A model generated the notes under the pieces. The model was not told the origin of the DNA. It searched no databases and was given only the letters and a program-made list of their open reading frames with translations. Of a stretch of DNA of 41,568 nt, positions 1 to 6,871 are shown in pieces (within the stretch, counting starts at the first letter, position 1; every line of letters starts with the position of its first letter). The DNA is taken from NCBI RefSeq assembly GCF_001700325.1, contig NZ_MATO01000058.1, positions 1 to 41,568 on the forward strand. Reading direction: 5' to 3'. The translations under genes and the position numbers were made by a program. This DNA comes from Caryophanon latum (GTDB lineage: Bacteria; Bacillota; Bacilli; Bacillales_A; Planococcaceae).

Positions 1-484
1 TTTGAAGAAATGAATCGAATGGGTAAACTTGATGGCTATGGGGTACATCCGTAAACTTCGAATCATTTTTCAAATCAACGTTAATTTGAAATAACATCGC
101 TAAAATTTTCGTCATTTGCGAGCGTGTAATCGGCTGCTGTGGATTAAAATATTGCTGCTCTTTAATAATCCCTTGCTCTACTAGCTGTTCAACGACACCA
201 TATCCTTTTTGCGTTGGCGAAAAATCCTCAAATGCGAGCTGTTTCGTTGCTGGTCGATCGACGATACCTTTCATCGCCGCAAGCGCTACGATGGCATCGA
301 TGCGTGGAATTTCTCTATTTGGTGAAAAATAGCCGTCATAAGCAGCCATATACCCTTGTTCGACAGCCCATTTCGCAGTCGGCGCACCCCAATGTGTATC
401 GGGTATGTCCTTGTATGAAGCCGCGGCTGTCGTTGCACAACTAACAATACACATTAGAAATAATATGCTTATTATTTTGCGCAT
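1..484 (-). CDS. SLH-domain surface protein, N-terminal part (cut by window edge)
   Basis: The reading frame is open from an ATG at 484 down to base 1, so only about 161 N-terminal codons are visible. A good ribosome site (AAAGGGGAT) precedes the ATG. The protein starts with a hydrophobic signal peptide (MRKIISILFLMCIVS, with a Cys at residue 16 that could fit a lipobox only poorly) and a cleavage-like Ala-rich stretch. Then come two SLH domains, each with the usual closing helix (IPRIDAIVAL and ITRSQMTKIL), and the start of a third (KFTDVPHSHQVYPF). SLH domains attach proteins to pyruvylated secondary cell-wall polymer in Gram-positive bacteria. What the protein does beyond anchoring lies outside the window. 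It is one of four SLH proteins here, all on the minus strand. Confidence 0.88.
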   Translation of the reverse strand, partial: MRKIISILFLMCIVSCATTAAASYKDIPDTHWGAPTAKWAVEQGYMAAYDGYFSPNREIPRIDAIVALAAMKGIVDRPATKQLAFEDFSPTQKGYGVVEQLVEQGIIKEQQYFNPQQPITRSQMTKILAMLFQINVDLKNDSKFTDVPHSHQVYPFDSFLQ

Positions 485-551
485 ACGCTATCCCCTTTCT
501 TTACCGGTCATATAAAAATATAATTGCTTACAAATATAACATGTTTTTCGC

Positions 552-777
552 AGAGCGTGTTGATTAGCCTCCCATTGTACTGGACGTGTATGACGAATGC
601 GATTACTCGTCGCCAAAAACATTTTTACGCTTCGTCCTTCACAGCAGCAAACTATTAAGTGCCGGAATTTCTAGAAACAGTCTCGCTGCAAACTCATCGT
701 AATCAGTCCGGTCGTTCATTCGTTTAGCCGGTTAAAACACTTCATTTACCATTTGGAATGGCGAATCAACCGACCTA
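552..777. repeat. Degenerate copy of the IS4-linked short repeat (tentative)
   Basis: TGTTGATTAGCC at 558-569 matches the left inverted repeat of the intact elements at 9592 and 31889. TGGCGAATCAACC at 759-771 matches the inverse right end with two changes. The distance between them, about 226 bp, is close to the 235 bp of the intact copy. The interior shows little visible similarity and I see no target duplication, so this would be an old, decayed copy. The rest of the 512-bp gap between 485 and 996 holds the promoter region of the SLH gene to the left, a fragment of an IS5-type end, and a terminator; I find no gene. Confidence 0.35.
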
Positions 778-819
778 CGCTTGAATCAACTAACTCTACC
801 AACAGCTAATAAAACCACT

Positions 820-876
820 CATTCGTTTACAGCGTTCATTTGTGCGGAATTATAAAGTTTTTAGACACGTCCTAAT
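820..876 (+). mobile_element. Remnant of IS5-type element right end
   Basis: AGTTTTTAGACACG.CCTAAT at 856-876 matches the end of the dead IS5-type element at 34136-34156 in 20 of 21 positions, in the same orientation. Upstream, CATTCGTTTA and following bases also resemble the final codons of that transposase (34090-34110). No coding potential remains, so this is only the tail of a lost copy. Confidence 0.45.
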
Positions 877-941
877 CAAATGAACAATTTTCATACGCGT
901 GCAATATGTCAGTTTACACTACTTCTCTTCATCGCAAAAGC

Positions 942-980
942 AAAAAAATATCATTCGACACATCGCTGCCTCGAATGATA
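942..980 (-). terminator. Intrinsic terminator of the 13-repeat protein gene
   Basis: A perfect 10-bp stem, TATCATTCGA (949-958) with TCGAATGATA (971-980), has a 12-base loop. On the minus strand it is followed by seven T (942-948). It begins 16 bases after the stop of the gene at 997-3420. Confidence 0.9.
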
Positions 981-996
981 TTTCTTTTTCGCTACT

Positions 997-3420
997 TTAC
1001 TTTAAACTTTCAGCTGTTTCATATTCGATGAGCTTCATGTAATTGGCAACGTGCGGTTTTTCATCTTCTTCTAACTTATCATACGCTTTGCGCGCAGCTT
1101 TTAATTTTGTCGCAAATTTTTTCGGCTCTAGCGTTACAAGCTCGTCGATATTTTTCATAACCTTCTCTACTTTTTTTACCGATTTTAATTCGTCCTTTAA
1201 GTAGTTATAGTTTACGACAAGCTTGCGATACGAAGACATGAGCTGCTTATAGCCTTGCTCCGCTGAACGCGCATCTTTCACGTAGTTAGGCGATGTAATC
1301 GATACGTTTTGAATAAGCGTCACGATGACATTTACTTCACGCATTTCCATCTCGGCTTCGGTAATGCGGTATGCACCTTCTACAAGACCTTTTTGCTGCT
1401 CCGTTAAGCTTTCATACGTTTGACGTGCTGTCGCTAAGTCCGTCGCGAAATACAAATTCGTCGGCTTTAACGCCTTAATTTTTTTTGATACTGATACTGG
1501 CTTTTCGTATTCTTTTAATACGTTGAAATTATAAACGAGTAGCTTTTGGTTCGGCTTTAATTTTGCGTATGCTTTTTGCGCTTTATCGAACGCCGCCATT
1601 AAGCTTTTCGGGCTATCATCTAACGCCTCGATTAACTCCGCTGTTTTTAATACAGGCTTAATTTGCTTTTCGACACCTTGAAGCTCCTTGTATTTCGACA
1701 CGAGCTTGCGGGCGTCCTTTGGTAGCTCATTATACGCTGTGCGCGTTTGTGCCACATACTTTACGTAGTTTTCTTCCGGTTCCTCACCGACGCGCGCAAT
1801 GCGTTCATCGACGTAATTCGCCTGTGAAATCATGCGCTCTGCTTCAACTAATTTCGGCTCTGCTTCATAGTTGCCGACAAAATCGCGCGTTTCTGCGTCA
1901 AACTGCATGTACTCTACACGTAAATCTTCCACGTCTTGGCGGTACGTTTTTGACGATGTGCGCAGCTTTGAAAGCTTTACTAAAAAGTCGCTAATTGGAC
2001 CTGTTGATGCTAATGCGCTAACATTACGCACGTATAGACGCTCCTCTGGTGTAAGCTTATCAAACGCCTTTTGTGCAGCTGTTGCTTGCTTCGTAAACTG
2101 CTTGCTTTGAATATCAATTTTGTCGATTAACGCCTCGACTTTTAATACGTCCTTCACAATGCCCTCAAACTTCGTTAACTCGCTTGCATTTTCTACGAGC
2201 TTGCGCTGACCGGCATCTAGCAGCTCAAATGCCTCGCCTGCTGACATTACAACGCCCATCATATCTTGTGCTGTTGCGCTCGCAATTGTGCTAATGAGCT
2301 TTTCCATTTCCTCTATTTGCACTAGCTTTTGCTCCGCGTCTGTTAATGCGCTGCTATTTGATATGTAGCCTTGCTGCGTCGGTGTTAACGCATCGAAGCG
2401 CTGACGTAAATCTGCTACATCTGCTTCAAACGTTTTTGACGTCGTTTTTAATTTTTTAAGCGCGTTTGAAATCGCTGCTGGTTCGATATAGCTTTCTAAT
2501 TTATCGTAGTTTTGTACGAATTTACGATCTGTCTCTGCAAGCGCATCGTATTTTTTCTTCACCGCTTCTGTACGTGCCGCAAATGTTGCAAGCGACGGCG
2601 AAATTTCATTAATTAACGCGACAATTTCCATCGCACTGCCGATCCCTTTTTCATGATCTAGCACGAGCTGATATCCTTGTACGAGTTTGCGCTCCGTCGT
2701 ACTTAAGCTTTCATACAATGTTTTCGCCTCAGCTAGCATTGCGACGAACTCACTAATTTGGCTGTCTGTTAACGTCGATATATCTTTATTTAGCGATGCA
2801 ATAATTGTTGATAGCTCGTCTACACGGTGTAGCGTATTTTCATGTGTCTTTAACGTATCCATATTCCCGACTGCATTTTGTACTTCCATCGGTGCATTGT
2901 CAAACGCCTCTTTAGCCGCTTCTACTTTACGCTTATATTCCGCTGCTGTATCCGTTAGCTTAATGTTAGAAATTTGCGTTACGATAATTGCAGCTGCCTC
3001 ATATGTTTGTAGCAGCTGTTCGTTGTACACGTAGCTTTTCGCTTTGTCCGTTAAAGCATCATAAGCTGTGCGGGCATTCGTTACTTCACGCGAAAAGCCT
3101 GTTAGCTTATATGGGTTGATCGAAGCGATATCATTAATGACATCATTAACTTCTGTCGCCTCTTTAATTTTATCTTCTAAAATCGTGTATTGTGGCTCGC
3201 CTTTATACGTTGTTTTAAATTTTTGTAACGTACTTACGTAATCTTTAAAGCTCGACTCTGTTACTTCCCCGTTCGTCATCGTCGGTGAACATGCTTCAAT
3301 ATTCGTACTAAAGCTTGTCGCATCGACAATTTGTCTACATTCATCATTCGTTGCTTCTACACTCATTGCGCCGACAAACATCGCACCTGAAAGTAAACTA
3401 ATTGCGACGATTCTTTTCAT
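997..3420 (-). CDS. Secreted protein of thirteen ~51-residue helical repeats
   Basis: This 807-residue protein has a signal peptide (MKRIVAISLLSGAMFVG, Ala-rich cleavage region) and then a short non-repetitive N-terminal part. After that come about thirteen tandem repeats, each centred on a pattern like aYd.L....RklV.NY..L...E; examples are KAFDKLTPEERLYVRN and KKYDALAETDRKFVQN. Between repeats 4 and 5 the period is 51 residues. The repeats are rich in K, E and A and should be helical, forming an elongated rod or bundle. No SLH domain, LPxTG motif or C-terminal membrane anchor is visible, so the protein is released or held by a partner. An ATG nine bases upstream (3429) sits only one base from the AGAAGGG ribosome site, so the start at 3420, with ten bases of spacing, is preferred. 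Function is unknown; the repeat type occurs in surface proteins of Firmicutes, and a structural role is an inference. Confidence 0.85.
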   Translation of the reverse strand: MKRIVAISLLSGAMFVGAMSVEATNDECRQIVDATSFSTNIEACSPTMTNGEVTESSFKDYVSTLQKFKTTYKGEPQYTILEDKIKEATEVNDVINDIASINPYKLTGFSREVTNARTAYDALTDKAKSYVYNEQLLQTYEAAAIIVTQISNIKLTDTAAEYKRKVEAAKEAFDNAPMEVQNAVGNMDTLKTHENTLHRVDELSTIIASLNKDISTLTDSQISEFVAMLAEAKTLYESLSTTERKLVQGYQLVLDHEKGIGSAMEIVALINEISPSLATFAARTEAVKKKYDALAETDRKFVQNYDKLESYIEPAAISNALKKLKTTSKTFEADVADLRQRFDALTPTQQGYISNSSALTDAEQKLVQIEEMEKLISTIASATAQDMMGVVMSAGEAFELLDAGQRKLVENASELTKFEGIVKDVLKVEALIDKIDIQSKQFTKQATAAQKAFDKLTPEERLYVRNVSALASTGPISDFLVKLSKLRTSSKTYRQDVEDLRVEYMQFDAETRDFVGNYEAEPKLVEAERMISQANYVDERIARVGEEPEENYVKYVAQTRTAYNELPKDARKLVSKYKELQGVEKQIKPVLKTAELIEALDDSPKSLMAAFDKAQKAYAKLKPNQKLLVYNFNVLKEYEKPVSVSKKIKALKPTNLYFATDLATARQTYESLTEQQKGLVEGAYRITEAEMEMREVNVIVTLIQNVSITSPNYVKDARSAEQGYKQLMSSYRKLVVNYNYLKDELKSVKKVEKVMKNIDELVTLEPKKFATKLKAARKAYDKLEEDEKPHVANYMKLIEYETAESLK

Positions 3421-3561
3421 CGTCTTCATTCCCTTCTATATAAAACATTCTCATAATACATATCGACCTTTTATGACCATTTTGAACGCACAAACAGCCG
3501 ACATGTACAAAATGAGCATTTGTAACGTCTCATGCATCGTAAGTAACGATAGCCACATAAT

Positions 3562-3616
3562 AAAAAAAGGCAATATACCTATGCATAGAAGCCTATTGTC
3601 GCATAGCTATATTGCC
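3562..3616 (-). terminator. Intrinsic terminator of the small SLH gene
   Basis: GGCAATATA (3569-3577) pairs with TATATTGCC (3608-3616), and CTATGC (3579-3584) with GCATAG (3601-3606). On the minus strand the stem is followed by a run of seven T. It lies 30 bases after the stop of the gene at 3646-4290. The rest of the 3421-3645 gap holds nothing else I can support. Confidence 0.85.
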
Positions 3617-3645
3617 GATTCATTATTTTTTTATGTGACACATCA

Positions 3646-4290
3646 TCACTCAACCGTCGTAATGTTTAAGTCATCGCGTAATGCGTTCATCGTTCGATAT
3701 AAAAAGGTTGCAACGTGCCCGCGTGTTAAGCCTTGATTCGGACTAAACGTTGTCGCCGTTGTTCCTTGTGTAATGCTGTAATTAATAAGCGTTTGAATAT
3801 AAAGCGCCGTATCGCGATGCTCTGGCATATCTTTAAATTTCGAATCAATCGACGACGCCTTGTTTAATGCAAAACCGAGCGTCAGCATTTTTGCTGCGTG
3901 CGAGCGTTTAAAATTGCCATTCGGACGAAACGAGCCATTTTCACCAGACACAATACCTAAATTAGCGAGTGCGGCAATTTCCCCGTAATAAGCATGTGAT
4001 GTCGGCACATCTTTAAAGTTTGGATTTTTCACGTTGATCGTATCAAGCTGTAATGCTTTTGCAAACATTTTAGCCGTTTCACCACGTGTTGCAATCGCGT
4101 TTGGCTCATATTTATTTCTCGTTGCGCCAAATACGATACCCTCAGCATATAAAGTTTCAATGGCTTCCTTATGTGTATTACCTTCAATGTCAGTAAACGG
4201 TGTTTTTTGTGCAATGACAGGAATTGCGGCTTGCACTGAAAAAACAATGACGATGGCAATACATACAATTAACCAGTATGTCCTCTTCAA
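3646..4290 (-). CDS. Small secreted protein made almost only of three SLH domains
   Basis: The protein has 214 residues. A hydrophobic N-terminal segment (YWLIVCIAIVIVFSV) acts as signal peptide or membrane anchor. Three SLH domains fill the rest: FTDIEGNTHKEAIETLYAEG... closing with ATRGETAKMF, FKDVPTSHAYYGEIAALANL... closing with FKRSHAAKML, and FKDMPEHRDTALYIQTLINY... closing with LTRGHVATFL. Only a short tail follows, so this is a bare anchoring module with no visible effector domain. It may compete for, or cap, SLH-binding sites on the wall polymer, which is inference. The start is TTG at 4290: the ribosome site GGGAGGT lies just upstream, whereas the longer frame from a TTG at 4311 would place that site inside the coding region. 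The gene has its own terminator and stands back to back with the YknW/YknX-like pair. Confidence 0.88.
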   Translation of the reverse strand: MKRTYWLIVCIAIVIVFSVQAAIPVIAQKTPFTDIEGNTHKEAIETLYAEGIVFGATRNKYEPNAIATRGETAKMFAKALQLDTINVKNPNFKDVPTSHAYYGEIAALANLGIVSGENGSFRPNGNFKRSHAAKMLTLGFALNKASSIDSKFKDMPEHRDTALYIQTLINYSITQGTTATTFSPNQGLTRGHVATFLYRTMNALRDDLNITTVE

Positions 4291-4555
4291 CGAAAGACCT
4301 CCCAATTTCAACGTATTTTATATTTCGTTGAAAGTTTCATGTTGTTTCATACAGTATAATATATCGCGTTTATTTGTTACAGAAGAAATCACAAACAACT
4401 ATTTTCTAGTCATAGAACGTTATATTTCTAAACAGTAACTTGTCTGAAAATACACTGTAAAAGCATATTTCATTATAACGAAAAATGCGAAACATATTAC
4501 GCGCAACTATTTATCTTTAATTCTTAATTTTCCCTTTTCATTTAGGGAATTTCTG

Positions 4556-4586
4556 TTACATTTATTAGTAGGGAAATTATTATAAT
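4556..4586 (+). promoter_or_regulatory. Candidate promoter of the YknW/YknX-like operon
   Basis: TATAAT at 4581-4586 is a perfect -10 box. TTACAT at 4556-4561 is a weak -35 with a long 19-base spacer. Transcription would begin near 4593, just ahead of the ribosome site at about 4598-4604, which agrees with the GTG start at 4615. The remainder of the 4291-4614 gap is AT-rich and shows nothing else. Confidence 0.4.
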
Positions 4587-4614
4587 GAGCTATTTAAGAA
4601 AGGGGAATTTTCTC

Positions 4615-5286
4615 GTGTTCAATTATTCAATTTGGCGCACGTTCGTAAAACCAGCTCCTTTCCATAACGCATTACAACAAGAAATGGAATTTAAAGGATA
4701 CAAGTTACGTGTATTTCTTGTATTTTTAGCAATAGCCGTTTTCTTTTTAGTACGTGATTTATGGGGACTCGGAACAGAACAAGCGACTGCGCTATTTGCA
4801 CAGGGCTTTATGGATCAATACGTAACGGCTCGTTATGTGTCGGCGCTTGGTGCAACTTTACTAGGGATGTTATATTTTGCATTCCACTACTACATCGTAA
4901 CGTATTTTTTATACTTACTAACAGAGTTGCCATACAAATGGATTCAACGCGTACAAGTGTATGTTATTTGCATTTTACTTGTAGAAAAGCTCATTCATTT
5001 TATCGTCTTCTATAACGTAGGATATGCAACAAATTTATCATTTTTATCACTTGCACCTATTTTAGCACAATGGACGACAAATGAGTTTACGCTATTTTTA
5101 CTTAACCAATTAACAGTTGGGGTCGTTGCAATTATTGGCGTTCAATATGCATTCTTAAAAAAATGGAACGAAAGCAACAACGCGCCGCTGCTATTCAAAA
5201 TTATTTTCGTACATATTATTATTGCGATTTTTGTAGCAATTATAAGTGTGCTGCCATTACAAGACTGGCTTGTAGGGGGATTATAA
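4615..5286 (+). CDS. Yip1-like multi-pass membrane protein (YknW-like)
   Basis: This 223-residue protein has five or six membrane segments: about residues 31-52, 72-102 (probably two spans), 113-133, 158-182 and 192-215. A short polar N-terminal region contains the motif KPAPFHNAL. Size, topology and position directly before a membrane-fusion protein match Bacillus subtilis YknW, a Yip1-family protein encoded with the YknX adaptor and the YknYZ ABC transporter. The assignment rests on layout and topology, not on a diagnostic motif. The start is GTG at 4615 because the ribosome site GAAAGGGG lies nine bases before it; the in-frame ATG at 4585 overlaps the likely -10 box. The next gene begins four bases after the stop, so the two are probably co-transcribed and functionally paired. 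Confidence 0.7.
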   Translation: MFNYSIWRTFVKPAPFHNALQQEMEFKGYKLRVFLVFLAIAVFFLVRDLWGLGTEQATALFAQGFMDQYVTARYVSALGATLLGMLYFAFHYYIVTYFLYLLTELPYKWIQRVQVYVICILLVEKLIHFIVFYNVGYATNLSFLSLAPILAQWTTNEFTLFLLNQLTVGVVAIIGVQYAFLKKWNESNNAPLLFKIIFVHIIIAIFVAIISVLPLQDWLVGGL

Positions 5287-5290
5287 TAAT

Positions 5291-6655
5291 ATGACATTAA
5301 AAAAATCAGTATGGATTCCTACCGTTTTATGTGCGGCCGTTGCTGGAACGAGCAGCTACATCGCATTTGGTGAAGACAGTCCTGTAGAGCGCTCATATTT
5401 TATTAACGAATATGCCGTTGCAACTGCAGATGCGCATGAAGAAATTTTACAAAAAGATGCCGTACTTGCCTCTGCCTCTGTACAAACAGTCACAGCGAAC
5501 GCAATCGATGTCGACGAGCTGTTAGTAGCTCGTGGCCAGGTCGTTGCAGCTGGCGAGGAACTTTTAACATTCCGAACTGAAGCAGCTGAACGCGAATACG
5601 AGCGCCTTCAAATTCAAGCAGATGCGTACGCGGACGAATTAGACGCACTTGAAACAATCGCAAGCTCACTCGGCTACTCAGGATCAAATGACCCGACTGG
5701 CACGTTAAATTTATCGGAAATTGGCGAGCAGTTAACAGTCGATATGGAGCTTGAAGTATCGATTTTAGAATCACCGCTACAAGCAGCTGCTATTATCGAC
5801 CAACGCATTATCGAAGTGCAACGTGAGCTAGATATTATCGATTCGTACTTAGCGATGGCTGACGAAGGTGAAGCAGCACTCATTAGCCCAATTGACGGTA
5901 CGATTACGGCAATCGAAACAGAATCAGGCTTCATTACAATCGAAATTTATTCAGCTGAGCAAGAATACGTAACGTTCGTATCAGACAGCGAATGGCAGCG
6001 TCTATCTGAAGGACAAGCTGCAACAATTTCCGCTCAATTAGAGGACGATTCAATCGAAGACGAAATAACAGGTACAGTATCTGTAAAGCATAAAGTACCT
6101 GCAACAAATTCACCTGCGTATGCGCAAATTCAACAGCTCGACGTATACAAAGACCGTCCGCTTTATGAAGTAGCGATTCAAGCAGATGAAACGCTTGATC
6201 CATTACCGTTTGGCTCAATCGCACAGGCGAAAATCGTATTGAACGAGGAGCTATTTGCGTACAAGCTACCGACTGCATGGATTGCACCACCACCTAAAAA
6301 CTTACCGGCACCAGCTGACGATGAAGCAGTTGTTGAAGGCGAAGAAGTGATCGAGGATGAAACGGTTGACATTATGCTCGACGACATTCAATTAGACTCA
6401 TCATTTTACGGTGAGGATAACGTATACACGCTCGGCTATGACGGACGTGTACGCTTAAATCCAATCGACGTATCATTCACAACAGGTAATGCTTCAGTTA
6501 CACCGACAGACTTAATCGACGGTACAATTTTATTAAATGCGACAGCGCGTGACATTTACGCGGAAACATTTTTAACGATGCCGACGAAAAAGCTTGAGTG
6601 GAGCAACTTAAAGCAACTATCGTGGGAAGATTACGTGAAGTATTTAGTATTTTAA
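5291..6655 (+). CDS. HlyD/YknX-like membrane-fusion (efflux adaptor) protein
   Basis: The protein has 454 residues. An N-terminal membrane segment (residues about 7-26) is followed by a half-lipoyl region (VTANAIDVDELLVARGQVV), a helical hairpin (about 95-200) and the second lipoyl half (ALISPIDGTITAIETESG). Beta-barrel-like segments follow (GQAATISAQLEDD, PLYEVAIQAD, GSIAQAKIVLNEE). That is the domain order of periplasmic-adaptor or YknX-type proteins, which in Gram-positives link an ABC transporter to the outside of the membrane. An acidic insert near residues 338-365 (many D and E) interrupts the C-terminal region. A GGGGG ribosome site lies about ten bases upstream. It follows the YknW-like gene by four bases. 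No ATPase or permease gene (YknY/YknZ, MacB-type) is next to it: a terminator follows at once. Confidence 0.75.
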   Translation: MTLKKSVWIPTVLCAAVAGTSSYIAFGEDSPVERSYFINEYAVATADAHEEILQKDAVLASASVQTVTANAIDVDELLVARGQVVAAGEELLTFRTEAAEREYERLQIQADAYADELDALETIASSLGYSGSNDPTGTLNLSEIGEQLTVDMELEVSILESPLQAAAIIDQRIIEVQRELDIIDSYLAMADEGEAALISPIDGTITAIETESGFITIEIYSAEQEYVTFVSDSEWQRLSEGQAATISAQLEDDSIEDEITGTVSVKHKVPATNSPAYAQIQQLDVYKDRPLYEVAIQADETLDPLPFGSIAQAKIVLNEELFAYKLPTAWIAPPPKNLPAPADDEAVVEGEEVIEDETVDIMLDDIQLDSSFYGEDNVYTLGYDGRVRLNPIDVSFTTGNASVTPTDLIDGTILLNATARDIYAETFLTMPTKKLEWSNLKQLSWEDYVKYLVF

Positions 6656-6660
6656 TGAAC

Positions 6661-6703
6661 AGCTGTGCTAAACGTCGATGCCGACAATTAGCACAGCTTT
6701 TTT
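6661..6703 (+). terminator. Intrinsic terminator of the YknW/YknX-like operon
   Basis: AGCTGTGCTAA (6661-6671) pairs perfectly with TTAGCACAGCT (6688-6698) and is followed by a run of six T on the plus strand. It lies five bases after the stop codon of the adaptor gene. Confidence 0.92.
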
Positions 6704-6744
6704 CGTCTCAATTAACGCGATCGATGCACGTAAAGAAGCGTAGA

Positions 6745-6785
6745 CAAAAAAGTGCCATCAGGAACAATTTCCTGATGGCACTTTT
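6745..6785 (-). terminator. Terminator of the 891-residue S-layer gene (works both ways)
   Basis: A perfect 15-bp stem (6750-6764 with 6769-6783) encloses a four-base loop. On the minus strand it is followed by a run of T (A run at 6745-6750); on the plus strand TTTT follows. It sits about 90 bases after the stop of the S-layer gene at 6872 and faces the terminator at 6661-6703, so the convergent transcripts are well separated. Confidence 0.88.
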
Positions 6786-6871
6786 CGACTGCGCTACGTC
6801 ATCTATATTTCACGATGAACTTCATCCGTTGAACAGTTGAAACTCACTTCTATTTTAAACGGCTGTTATCG

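Noticed and set aside
4029-4438. Two frames overlapping the small SLH gene and its upstream region
   Set aside because: They overlap a gene with three clear SLH domains and have no ribosome site of their own.
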